64,000 nt of DNA from Desulfatibacillum aliphaticivorans DSM 15576 (lineage in GTDB: Bacteria; Desulfobacterota; Desulfobacteria; Desulfobacterales; Desulfatibacillaceae), in assembly GCF_000429905.1 (NCBI RefSeq), contig NZ_AUCT01000001.1, forward strand, positions 352,166 to 416,165, given 5' to 3'. Position numbers and translations under genes: made by a program. Below are positions 24,727 through 32,458 of this stretch, one piece after another; the stretch's first letter is position 1, and each line of letters starts with the position of its first letter. Below the pieces are notes generated by a model. The model did no database searches and was not told the DNA's origin. It worked only from the letters and a program-made list of their open reading frames with translations.

Positions 24727-25452
24727 ATGAAATTTAGATTCGCTCCTACGGCCATGCCTGACAATTGCCAGAGCGTCCACAGCCTGGAGGAGAAGCAGTT
24801 TGCAAGGCTGTTCTCCGACGAAGGCATTGAGGACGTGGAAGACCGTCTGGCCATTTTGCGGGTTTTCCTGGAAACAGAAGACCACATCACATCGGTCCAG
24901 TTGATGGACCTGCTGGAAAAGGCGGGATATAACTTCGACCCCGACTTTGTGCGGGAAACGCTTCGGCTCATGTGCCGGTACGGCTTCGCCTGCAAGCATG
25001 ATTTCGAGGGCCGGAACAGCACCTACGAGCATCTGCATCTGGGCCAGCATCACGACCACATGATCTGCACCAAGTGCGGATCCATTACCGAATTCGTACA
25101 CGACCAGTTGGAAGCGGTCCAGAAACAGGCGGCCGCTTCTTACGGGTTTCATATGCTCCAGCACAGGCTGGAAATCTACGGGTTGTGCTCCAAATGCTAT
25201 ACGGAGAGGGTCACGCTCCTTCCCCTGGCCATGGCCAAGGTGGGGGAAAAGGCCGTCATCAAGGACACGACCGGCTGCGCCAAGTTCCGGCATCGCCTGT
25301 TGACCATGGGATTGCGCACCGGAGACGCTTTGGAGGTGATCACCTCCGACGGCCGCGGCCAGGTGGTTGTCTCCGTGGAAGGACGGCGCATGGCCCTGGG
25401 CAGGGGGCTCGCCCAGAAGATTTTAGTGGAACCCGTAAACGGCAATAGGTGA
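24727..25452 (+). CDS. Fur-family regulator fused to a FeoA domain
   Basis: 241 residues. Residues 1-155 are Fur-like: a winged helix (RLAILRVFLETEDHITSVQLMDLLEKAG), the HHDHMICTKCG motif and C-terminal CSKC, which would bind metal. Residues about 165-241 are an SH3-like FeoA domain (LLPLAMAKVGEKAVI ... FRHRLLTMGLRTGD ... RMALGRGLAQKI). FeoA normally interacts with the FeoB transporter; a Fur repressor carrying this domain could tie transcription of the operon to FeoB state or iron flux (inference). No obvious Fur box was found upstream. ATG 24727 has a weak ribosome site; ATG 24754 is an alternative start. Confidence 0.85.
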   Translation: MKFRFAPTAMPDNCQSVHSLEEKQFARLFSDEGIEDVEDRLAILRVFLETEDHITSVQLMDLLEKAGYNFDPDFVRETLRLMCRYGFACKHDFEGRNSTYEHLHLGQHHDHMICTKCGSITEFVHDQLEAVQKQAAASYGFHMLQHRLEIYGLCSKCYTERVTLLPLAMAKVGEKAVIKDTTGCAKFRHRLLTMGLRTGDALEVITSDGRGQVVVSVEGRRMALGRGLAQKILVEPVNGNR

Positions 25453-25455
25453 ACC

Positions 25456-25680
25456 ATGTTATTGAGTGAAATGAAAGAAGGCCAAGAAGGCGTCATCGCC
25501 AAGGTTGGCGGCGCGGGCGCCTTTCGCAGGCGTCTTCTTGAAATGGGTTTTTTAAAAGGCGCCACCCTGTTTGTAGAAAAATACGCCCCCTTGAAAGATC
25601 CCCTGGAAGTCACCTTAAACGGGTGCCACGTCTCCCTGCGGGTAGAGGAAGCGGCCCATATCGTCATGGAAGACGCATAA
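25456..25680 (+). CDS. feoA: Ferrous iron transport protein A
   Basis: 74 residues, the normal FeoA size. LSEMKEGQEGVIAKVGG, FRRRLLEMGFLKGA and the C-terminal VSLRVEEAAHIVM form the SH3-like barrel. It is cytoplasmic and needed for FeoB function. It starts 3 bases after the Fur-FeoA stop, and its TAA overlaps the feoB ATG (TAATG). Confidence 0.9.
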   Translation: MLLSEMKEGQEGVIAKVGGAGAFRRRLLEMGFLKGATLFVEKYAPLKDPLEVTLNGCHVSLRVEEAAHIVMEDA

Positions 25681-27863
25681 TGGCCGCGCGAAAAAAACTG
25701 ACCATAGCCCTGGCGGGCAACCCTAATTCGGGCAAGACCACCACCTTCAACAATATTACGGGCACGCGCCAGAAAGTAGGCAACTGGCCGGGCGTGACCG
25801 TGGAGAAAAAAGAAGGCCATGTGCGCTTCGGCGATTACGACCTGACCGTGGTGGACCTGCCCGGAACATACAGCCTGACCACCTTTTCCATCGAGGAAAT
25901 CGTGGCCCGCAGCTACATCCTGGAAAACAGCCCGGACGTGGTGGTGGACATCATCGACTCCTCCAACCTGGAGCGCAGCCTGTATCTGGCCACCCAATTG
26001 CGCGAGTTGGACGCCAAGGTCCTGTTTGTCCTGAACATGGCGGATCTGGCCAAGGACAAGGGCATTGTCATCGATGAGGAAAAGCTCTCCTCCCTGCTGG
26101 AAGTGCCGGTCATCTCCACGGTGGGCAACCGGAACGAGGGAACGGCCGAGCTGCTGAAAAATATCATCGAGGCGGCGGAAAGCGGCCAGAGCCCCCGTGC
26201 GGAGCGCCGGGTCCGTTACAGCCGGGACATCGAGGACGGCGTGGCCGTGGTGCGCGACCTGCTCCAGGCCGTGGAGGACAAGGATTTTCCGTACAACCCC
26301 AGGTGGACCGCCATCAAGCTCATTGAAGCCGACGAAGTGGTGAGGGACATGGCGGTCAAGGCGCTGGGCGATCAGGCGGGCCCGATCCTGGAGGAAACCG
26401 CCCGTCAGCGGGAACGGATTTCCAACCTGTTCGACGACGAGCCGGAAATTCTCATGACCGAGCAGCGGTACGGGTTTATCGCCGGCATCGTGCGGGAGGT
26501 GGTCAAGAGGTCGTCCATCAAACGGGTGGACGTGTCCCGGAACATCGACCTGCTTCTCACCAACCGGGTTTTGGGCTTTCCCATCTTTTTCTTTTTTATC
26601 TGGGCCATGTTCCAGCTGACCTTCACCCTGGGCGCTTATCCCCAGGCGTGGATCGAGCACGGCGTGGAATTGCTTTCCCTGGGCATGACAAACATTTTGC
26701 CCTCCGGCATGATCCAGGACCTGGTGGTCAACGGCATCATAGCCGGGGTGGGCTCCGTGCTGGTGTTTCTGCCCAACATCCTGATTCTGTTTTTCTGCAT
26801 CGCCTTGTTCGAGGACACGGGCTACATGGCCCGGGCCGCTTTTTTGATGGACAAGGTCATGCACCTGGTGGGGCTCCACGGCAAGTCGTTCATCCCCATG
26901 CTCATGGGCTTTGGCTGCAACGTGCCCGCCATTATGGCGGCCCGCACCCTGGAAAACGAAAAAGACCGGATTCTGACCATTTTAATCAACCCGTTCATGT
27001 CGTGTTCGGCTCGATTGCCCGTGTACGTGCTGCTGGCAGGCGCTTTTTTCGCCGAAAAAGCCGGCACCGTGATTTTCAGCATTTATCTGCTGGGCATTGT
27101 GCTGGCCATCGTCATGGGCAGGATTTTCCGCAACACCTTGCTGAAAGGCAGCGTGGCGCCCTTTGTCATGGAGCTTCCGCCCTATCGCGCGCCCAGGGCC
27201 AAAAGCCTCATGATTCACATGTGGGACCGGAGCAAGATGTTTTTGAAAAAAATGGGCGGGGTGATTCTGGTGGGCTCCATCATCGTGTGGGCCCTGTCCT
27301 CCTTCCCCAACGATCCCCAACTTGCCAGGCAATACGAAATCAAAAAGCAGCAGGTGGAAAAAACCTTCGCCGTACGCAAGCCGGACGCCTCCAAGATGGC
27401 CGTCAAGGTTCGAGAAATGGAAAAGGAAAAAGCCCTGGCCGCCCTGGAAATCGAGTACACGGCCGCCGCCAAGGAAAACTCCTACCTGGGCCGGATCGGC
27501 AAGTTCTTCGGGCCTGTGTTTGCGCCTGTCGGCATTGACTGGAAAGGCGGGGTGGCCCTGTTTACGGGCTTTGTGGCCAAGGAAATCGTCATTTCCACCC
27601 TGGGCGTGCTGCATGCCACCAAGGACGATACGGATAAAGGTCTGGCCGAGGCCATGAAAAAATCCGGCATGACGCCCCTGTCCGCATTTTCCATGATGGC
27701 GTTCATCCTCCTTTACGTGCCGTGCATCGCCACGGTTTCGGCCATCAAGCAGGAAACCAATTCGTGGAAATGGACCGCCTTTTCCATAGGGTACAGCACG
27801 ACCCTGGCCTGGGTGGTCGCCTTCATCATCTACCAGGGCGGGCAATTGCTGGGCCTGGGGTGA
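25680..27863 (+). CDS. feoB: Ferrous iron transport protein B
   Basis: 727 residues from ATG 25680. N-terminal G domain with G1 GNPNSGKTT (13-21), G3 DLPGTYSL and G4 NMAD, followed by a GDI-like helical domain and a membrane part from about residue 295 with FeoB hallmarks GFGCNVPAIMAARTLE and the paired gate regions, ending in a hydrophobic C-terminus. It moves Fe2+ into the cytoplasm. The loop around residues 545-600 is charged and Lys/Glu rich. An upstream in-frame ATG at 25623 lies inside feoA and is rejected. Confidence 0.95.
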   Translation: MAARKKLTIALAGNPNSGKTTTFNNITGTRQKVGNWPGVTVEKKEGHVRFGDYDLTVVDLPGTYSLTTFSIEEIVARSYILENSPDVVVDIIDSSNLERSLYLATQLRELDAKVLFVLNMADLAKDKGIVIDEEKLSSLLEVPVISTVGNRNEGTAELLKNIIEAAESGQSPRAERRVRYSRDIEDGVAVVRDLLQAVEDKDFPYNPRWTAIKLIEADEVVRDMAVKALGDQAGPILEETARQRERISNLFDDEPEILMTEQRYGFIAGIVREVVKRSSIKRVDVSRNIDLLLTNRVLGFPIFFFFIWAMFQLTFTLGAYPQAWIEHGVELLSLGMTNILPSGMIQDLVVNGIIAGVGSVLVFLPNILILFFCIALFEDTGYMARAAFLMDKVMHLVGLHGKSFIPMLMGFGCNVPAIMAARTLENEKDRILTILINPFMSCSARLPVYVLLAGAFFAEKAGTVIFSIYLLGIVLAIVMGRIFRNTLLKGSVAPFVMELPPYRAPRAKSLMIHMWDRSKMFLKKMGGVILVGSIIVWALSSFPNDPQLARQYEIKKQQVEKTFAVRKPDASKMAVKVREMEKEKALAALEIEYTAAAKENSYLGRIGKFFGPVFAPVGIDWKGGVALFTGFVAKEIVISTLGVLHATKDDTDKGLAEAMKKSGMTPLSAFSMMAFILLYVPCIATVSAIKQETNSWKWTAFSIGYSTTLAWVVAFIIYQGGQLLGLG

Positions 27864-27994
27864 TCGTCTAATTTTTTGACAGGCCGCCGCATTGGGCTTA
27901 CCATTATGCAGAAGCAGAACGGGGCTTTGGGCGACGGCTTTTCCCGCCGTAATCCCCTTCCCCCGAAGTCAGAACCCAAACACAAAGGCGGAAT

Positions 27995-28939
27995 ATGAGC
28001 GCATTTGAACCCGCATATATAAAAACCAAGGCTGGCGGGCTCCTGGAGCAAAAAATCGCCCTGGCCCAAGAGGCCATGAAGGAATGCACGCTCTGCCCCC
28101 GGGAATGCAAGGTCAACCGCCTGAACCATCAAACCGGCGTGTGCAAAACCGGCCCCAACGCCGTGGTCTCCAGCTTCGGCCCCCATTTCGGCGAGGAAAA
28201 ACCCCTGGTGGGCAAAGGCGGGTCCGGAACCATCTTTTTCGCCAACTGCAACCTGCTTTGCCTGTTTTGTCAGAATTACGGCATCAGCCATATGGGCGAA
28301 GGCGAGGAAGTAGCCCCCGATTCCATCGCCCAGGTTATGATCCAGCTTCAGGACGCAGGATGCCCCAACATCAATTTCGTCACCCCGTCCCATGTCATCC
28401 CCCAAATCCTCCAGGCCGTGGATATCGCCGCGGACAAAGGGTTGCACATCCCCCTGGTCTATAACTCCGGCGGGTACGATTCCGTGGAAAGCCTTAAGCT
28501 GCTGGACGGCGTGGTGGACATCTACATGCCGGACTTCAAGTTCTGGCATCCGGAAATCGCGGAAAATACATGCAAGGCCCGGGACTACCGGCAAATCGCC
28601 TGCGCAGCCTTAAGGGAAATGCACCGCCAGGTCGGGGATTTGCAAATCAACGAGCAAGGACTGGCCGAACGGGGATTGCTGGTGAGGCACCTGGTGCTCC
28701 CAGGCAAAAGCGCCGGAACCAAGCAGATTATGGAGTTCATCGCCCAGCACATCTCCCCCAACACCTACGTGAACATCATGCCCCAGTACCGCCCCGTGGG
28801 CCGGGCTAACGAGATTCCCGGCCTGGAAAGCGCCCTCCCCTACCGGGAATACGAACAAGCCGTGGCCGAAGCCCTCAAAGCCGGCATATCCCGCCTGGAC
28901 GAACGCCGCCGCATCTTCCGCGTGGAGTATACACACTGA
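27995..28939 (+). CDS. Radical SAM protein of the PflA-like (COG1313) type
   Basis: 314 residues. The radical-SAM cluster motif is CNLLCLFC (Cys85, Cys89, Cys92). A preceding Cys set, CTLCPREC...GVC (Cys31, 34, 38, 50), could bind a second cluster. The C-terminal NIMPQYRPVGRANEIP region matches the uncharacterised PflX-like group. These enzymes cleave SAM to a 5'-deoxyadenosyl radical; the substrate here is unknown. GGCGG lies upstream of ATG 27995, 131 bases after feoB, and co-transcription is uncertain. Confidence 0.8.
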   Translation: MSAFEPAYIKTKAGGLLEQKIALAQEAMKECTLCPRECKVNRLNHQTGVCKTGPNAVVSSFGPHFGEEKPLVGKGGSGTIFFANCNLLCLFCQNYGISHMGEGEEVAPDSIAQVMIQLQDAGCPNINFVTPSHVIPQILQAVDIAADKGLHIPLVYNSGGYDSVESLKLLDGVVDIYMPDFKFWHPEIAENTCKARDYRQIACAALREMHRQVGDLQINEQGLAERGLLVRHLVLPGKSAGTKQIMEFIAQHISPNTYVNIMPQYRPVGRANEIPGLESALPYREYEQAVAEALKAGISRLDERRRIFRVEYTH

Positions 28940-29014
28940 TTAACTGATTTAAAAAACGGAAAAAAATAGGGAATTGCGCGCCTCCGGCGAACTAAAAACT
29001 GATTAACAGCCTGC

Positions 29015-29079
29015 CTCCGGCGGCAAACTTTTTGTAAAAAGTTTGATCAAAAACTTTTCAATGGCGCTTCGCGCAAAAG
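29015..29079 (+). repeat. Direct repeat, left flank of pentapeptide cassette
   Basis: CCTCCGGCGGCAAAC, then AAAAAGTTTGATCAAAAACT and TTTCAA, ending GCGCAAAAG. The same blocks in the same order lie at 32046-32130, 3.0 kb to the right. Confidence 0.6.
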
Positions 29080-29203
29080 TAGGAGGAGGTATATATCCTT
29101 ATCGGTGCGGCTATCAAATCAAGAATCCAAAATCCCACAACCGTTGTAATTCGCCGCTTGACTTGGAACACGTGGACGGCTGAGTTGAATCTATTTTAAA
29201 AAA

Positions 29204-29249
29204 TGCCCTGAGGGCCTTTAAAGATGGTTTTAAGTCGCTTTAAAGGCCC
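29204..29249 (-). terminator. Terminator of the pentapeptide operon
   Basis: Twelve-base perfect arms GGGCCTTTAAAG (29212-29223) and CTTTAAAGGCCC (29238-29249), then a small GCCCTGAGGGC hairpin and an A/T-rich tail on the minus-strand side. It begins three bases after the stop codon. Confidence 0.7.
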
Positions 29250-29252
29250 TTA

Positions 29253-30626
29253 TTATCCTTGGTCTTCTTCAACAAACACCATACCATGTTCTTCCGGCTT
29301 GAAACCATCTGGAAACTTTGTGGTTTTATCATATTTTGTTCCGATGAGTTTAGTCTTGTTGAGATTCGTCTTAGTAAGATCGGCATCAAAAAGGGTCGCC
29401 CCAGAGAGATCAGCCGCATTGAATCTCGCCATACTGAAATCACCCCCTATAAGCTCAGCATTTTTTAAGTCCACTCTGGAAAATACCGCTCCGGTAAGGT
29501 TAGCATCCAAGAAAAAAGCTCTGGTAAGGTCAACGTCAAAAAACCTCGCATTGGTAAGGTCAGCGTACAAAAAGTCCGCCCCTGTGAATCTCCCCCCGGA
29601 GAACTTGGCCCCGGAGAGGTTTCCATTTGTGAAATCAGCCCCGGTTAAGTCTGACATGATGAATTTTGCCATGTGCAGATTTGCCTCTGTAAAATTCGCC
29701 GCGTGGAGATTAGTTTTGGATAAATCCAAGGGGAAGGATTCTCCATTGTTATATGAATACTTTCGACGACGGATTACCTCAACAATTGCCAACAAGTCTG
29801 CAGCTAAAGGGGCGCAGGGAGAACCCAGATCATTCTCCTGGTCTTGTGATTCTGCTGGTTTAATAGGGACTTTTGAGGAAGTTTCACTTTTTACAATATT
29901 GGCTTGAGAATTCATTCTCAGAAAGGCGGTGAGAACCTCCATGACCGTCCAGTAGTCGTTTTTCTTTTCTATATCACACTCGTTCGCGATGCGTTCTAAG
30001 GCGTAAATCCCGCCTAAACGGACAGCCATATTCTCGCTGCCCAATTGCTCAATAGCTTTGGTGTAGCGTTCGGTGACCTGGCCATCTTCTGTGGCTTCCA
30101 ATTGCCTTTCCGTGGCTCTCATGCGCCTAAAAGCCAATATAGCTGCAACTAAGGCTGCGAGGCCTCCAAGTCCATGGATGATGGTGATTCTGTGGGAGTC
30201 GGTCGCAGAATGTTTGTCTGTGCGTTCCTTGCTAGTGGTGGATGGGTAGTCTTTAGTCTGGATTTGCGGCAATTCGATCACGAGAAAGAGCACCAGCCAG
30301 GCGATAAAAAGAACCGCCAAGGTTGTCAGGGATTTCTTGACAATATCCCTTCGCAAAACCTCTTTTAGCTTTGTGGCGTAGAACACCCAGAAGCCGATTC
30401 CCACAATAAAAACCACCCAAAAGAAGCCAAATAGCCATTTGAGCAAAACGCTATCTATGCCGGGTGGTGGTGGCGGTGGGCCGGGATGGCCAAAAAAGCG
30501 AGCAATGGCCACAATAAAAGCCATTGCGGCCGTTAAAGACAAAACAGGCATGAGCCAGTCTGTATGGGCGTTTATAATGCCTCGTACTCTTTCGATAGTT
30601 GATCCCGATTTATCAGTGTCTTGCAT
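29253..30626 (-). CDS. Membrane protein with C-terminal pentapeptide repeats
   Basis: 457 residues from ATG 30626, favoured over ATG 30644 because GGAGGG lies at proper spacing. Three hydrophobic helices: about 25-45 (WLMPVLSLTAAMAFIVAIA), 65-85 and 103-122, with another weaker one near 163-180. A proline run (GPPPPPPG) separates the first two. The middle domain (about 190-240) contains YTKAIEQLGSENMAVRLGGIYALERIA, often seen in pentapeptide-repeat proteins. From about 315 to 440 are some two dozen A(D/N)LxX repeats forming a right-handed quadrilateral helix. Function unknown; 15-33 bases after the channel-like gene, so very likely co-expressed with it. Confidence 0.75.
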   Translation of the reverse strand: MQDTDKSGSTIERVRGIINAHTDWLMPVLSLTAAMAFIVAIARFFGHPGPPPPPPGIDSVLLKWLFGFFWVVFIVGIGFWVFYATKLKEVLRRDIVKKSLTTLAVLFIAWLVLFLVIELPQIQTKDYPSTTSKERTDKHSATDSHRITIIHGLGGLAALVAAILAFRRMRATERQLEATEDGQVTERYTKAIEQLGSENMAVRLGGIYALERIANECDIEKKNDYWTVMEVLTAFLRMNSQANIVKSETSSKVPIKPAESQDQENDLGSPCAPLAADLLAIVEVIRRRKYSYNNGESFPLDLSKTNLHAANFTEANLHMAKFIMSDLTGADFTNGNLSGAKFSGGRFTGADFLYADLTNARFFDVDLTRAFFLDANLTGAVFSRVDLKNAELIGGDFSMARFNAADLSGATLFDADLTKTNLNKTKLIGTKYDKTTKFPDGFKPEEHGMVFVEEDQG

Positions 30627-30659
30627 TAGGTTATTTCCCTCCATGGATAAAACCTTAAC

Positions 30660-31844
30660 TTAACTTCGGCGGGTGATTAGGGTGGCGAAAATGGAAATCA
30701 ACCCGCCGAGCATGATGTAGCCCAGGATCACCTCGGCCATGACCCACCAGGACGCCCAGGGCGTGACCGGCGTCACGTCCCCGAACCCCAGGGTAGTGAA
30801 GGTCACCACGCTGTAATAGATCATGGTCGCCGGGGAAAAAGGCAGGCCAATCTCGTTGTGGTCTCCATGGGCGGATATGTGCAAGGCTTCCGGCCCCATC
30901 ATGAAAAAATTGAGACCGAAATACACGGCAAGGAGCAGGGACCAAGCCAGCCACGCCCAAGGGGTGCGGCCGCAATCGGCGAAGATGCTCCAGATGTAAT
31001 ACAGAGCTTTGCCCCATTGGTTTAGATCCGTTTCCCGATAATCCCCCCTAATTGGGTCATGTTTCTTTTTTCCTATCTTGAATTTTAACCATTTCCTATT
31101 CCATCGCCTTTCCTGCAACTCTTCCAGAAAATCTTGATGCTGGGCGAAGGCTTTGAACATAGCGCTGCCATAACAAGAGGTCACTCGGATGCCCTTGCAT
31201 GGGGTGTTTCTGTCGTACTTGACATCGGTAACGTTTGCTTCCTCCAGATTGGCATCTTTTAGGTTTGTCTTTTGAAGATTGGCATTCCTCAAGTCGGCAC
31301 TCCGAAGGTTGGCCCCCCTTAAGTTTGCTTTTTGAAGGTTGGCTTTCCAAAGAAACGCCTTTTGTAAATCAGCACCCCATATAGAAGCTCCACATAGGTT
31401 AACTTGCCTCAAATTAGATTTGTGAAAATTAGATAATCGTAAAGAACTCCTATGCATGATAGCCTTTGGAAGAATAGCCTTTTCTATATCGACACTTGAC
31501 AGATCGGCCTCTGTAAAATTGACTTTTGACAAAACAGTTTTTCGAAGGTTGGCATACCCCAAAACGGCTTTGGATAGATTAGAATTTTCTAACAAAGCCT
31601 TTTGTAAATAGGCCCATTCCAAATTGACATGTGAAAGATCCCGGCCTGTCAGGTCGGTTTTTCTGAGGTCGGCCCGTTTTCCTTCCTTGTGTTTAGAATC
31701 CACCCATTTTTTATGTTCTGCTAGAACCTGCTGCAATTCTTCGTCGGAGATTTGGCGGAGTTCATAGGTCTCTGTTGTGCCGTCTTCATATCTGATGGTG
31801 CGGATTTTCCTTCCGTCGCTTTCCTTAATATCGTCCCAGTGCAT
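30660..31844 (-). CDS. Pentapeptide-repeat protein with a two-helix K+ channel-like pore
   Basis: 394 residues. Residues 1-60 are a charged N-terminal region; about 60-210 are pentapeptide repeats (NLSKAVLGYANLRKTVL type); residues about 290-394 form an ion-channel-2 module: a first helix WAWLAWSLLLAVYFGLNFF, a pore loop with VVTFTTLGFGDVTPVT and a second helix VMAEVILGYIMLGGLISIFATLI. TTLGFGD is the counterpart of the TVGYGD potassium selectivity filter. Four copies would make a pore with repeat helices on the cytoplasmic side (inference). GGGGGG precedes ATG 31844. First gene of the cassette. Confidence 0.8.
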   Translation of the reverse strand: MHWDDIKESDGRKIRTIRYEDGTTETYELRQISDEELQQVLAEHKKWVDSKHKEGKRADLRKTDLTGRDLSHVNLEWAYLQKALLENSNLSKAVLGYANLRKTVLSKVNFTEADLSSVDIEKAILPKAIMHRSSLRLSNFHKSNLRQVNLCGASIWGADLQKAFLWKANLQKANLRGANLRSADLRNANLQKTNLKDANLEEANVTDVKYDRNTPCKGIRVTSCYGSAMFKAFAQHQDFLEELQERRWNRKWLKFKIGKKKHDPIRGDYRETDLNQWGKALYYIWSIFADCGRTPWAWLAWSLLLAVYFGLNFFMMGPEALHISAHGDHNEIGLPFSPATMIYYSVVTFTTLGFGDVTPVTPWASWWVMAEVILGYIMLGGLISIFATLITRRS

Positions 31845-31876
31845 AGTCCCCCCGTTTGTATTATGTGTGGGGTGGA

Positions 31877-31907
31877 GTATACCACGGACCTTGCGGGAAA
31901 AATCAAG
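31877..31907 (-). promoter_or_regulatory. Candidate promoter of the pentapeptide operon
   Basis: On the minus strand TATACT (31882-31877) preceded by TGG, an extended -10; TTGATT lies 19 bases further upstream. The transcript would start about 25 bases before ATG 31844. Confidence 0.45.
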
Positions 31908-32045
31908 AGTTTCCGGTCAAGGCTTGAGAATTCAATGCGATAGCGAAGTTCTCTCGGCTGGGGCTGATCATGGGCAGGTCGGGCTTGAATAAAGGCGGCC
32001 TGCCTACGGAAGGTCCAATAGAAAACGGCAAACTGCGAAACTGCG

Positions 32046-32130
32046 CTTCCGGCGGCAAACATTTTTCCATACGCCGCAAAGCGGCAAAAAAGTTTGATCA
32101 AAAACTTTTCAAATGCGCTGCGCGCAAAAG
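32046..32130 (+). repeat. Direct repeat, right flank of pentapeptide cassette
   Basis: CTTCCGGCGGCAAAC, a 20-base CGCCGCAAAGCGGC-containing insert, then AAAAAGTTTGATCAAAAACT and TTTCAAATGCGC, ending GCGCAAAAG. It matches 29015-29079 apart from the insert. Confidence 0.6.
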
Positions 32131-32165
32131 GGGTTGTAACTCGCTGCTTTCTCCCGTAGAGCCGA

Positions 32166-32229
32166 TGCTTGCCGCGGGATTTCTTCGATAGGGGCGCTGC
32201 TTGCCGCGGGATTTCTTCGATAGGGGCGC
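32166..32229 (+). repeat. Perfect 32-base tandem repeat (two units)
   Basis: Units 32166-32197 and 32198-32229 are identical, beginning TGCTTGCCGCGGGATT and ending GGGGCGC. Non-coding; no spacer, so not a CRISPR. Confidence 0.8.
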
Positions 32230-32458
32230 TTCATGCCGCGCCGTCGTCAAACGGCCCATGCCATTCAAAAAAAATCTGCGATCGCCCCCTTAGCGACATT
32301 GCACGTTCCCTTGCTTTGCGTGCAAAAAGTACTCGGGAACTATTTTTAAATGAGGTTTTGGTTTTATATGCGCTGTTGGGATGAAACTTGCATATCCCTC
32401 TTTGAGATTGGAATGGGTTCTTCCCATCGGGCAAGTCGGAAAGAGGAGACGGCGGAGA

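Larger units (their letters stand above)
28940..29252. other. Intergenic region, 313 bp, holding the left flanking repeat and a terminator
   Basis: No gene seen. It contains the direct repeat at 29015-29079 and the convergent terminator at 29204-29249. The beginning also repeats the words CTGATTAAC and CCTCCGGCG. Confidence 0.6.
31845..32458. other. Intergenic region, 614 bp, divergent, with repeats
   Basis: No credible gene. Contains the promoter of the pentapeptide operon (31877), the right flanking direct repeat (32046-32130) and a perfect 32-base tandem duplication (32166-32229). The kinase promoter should lie after 32230 but was not pinned down. Confidence 0.6.

Noticed and set aside
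25197..26879. Minus-strand ORF of 560 codons over feoA-feoB
   Set aside because: The plus strand has clear FeoA and FeoB motifs; the antisense product is a His/Gly-rich nonsense pattern.
29253..31700. CRISPR-like periodic repeats
   Set aside because: Periodicity of about 15 bases comes from pentapeptide coding repeats; no spacers.
32166..32229. Short CRISPR array
   Set aside because: Two units directly abut with no spacer.
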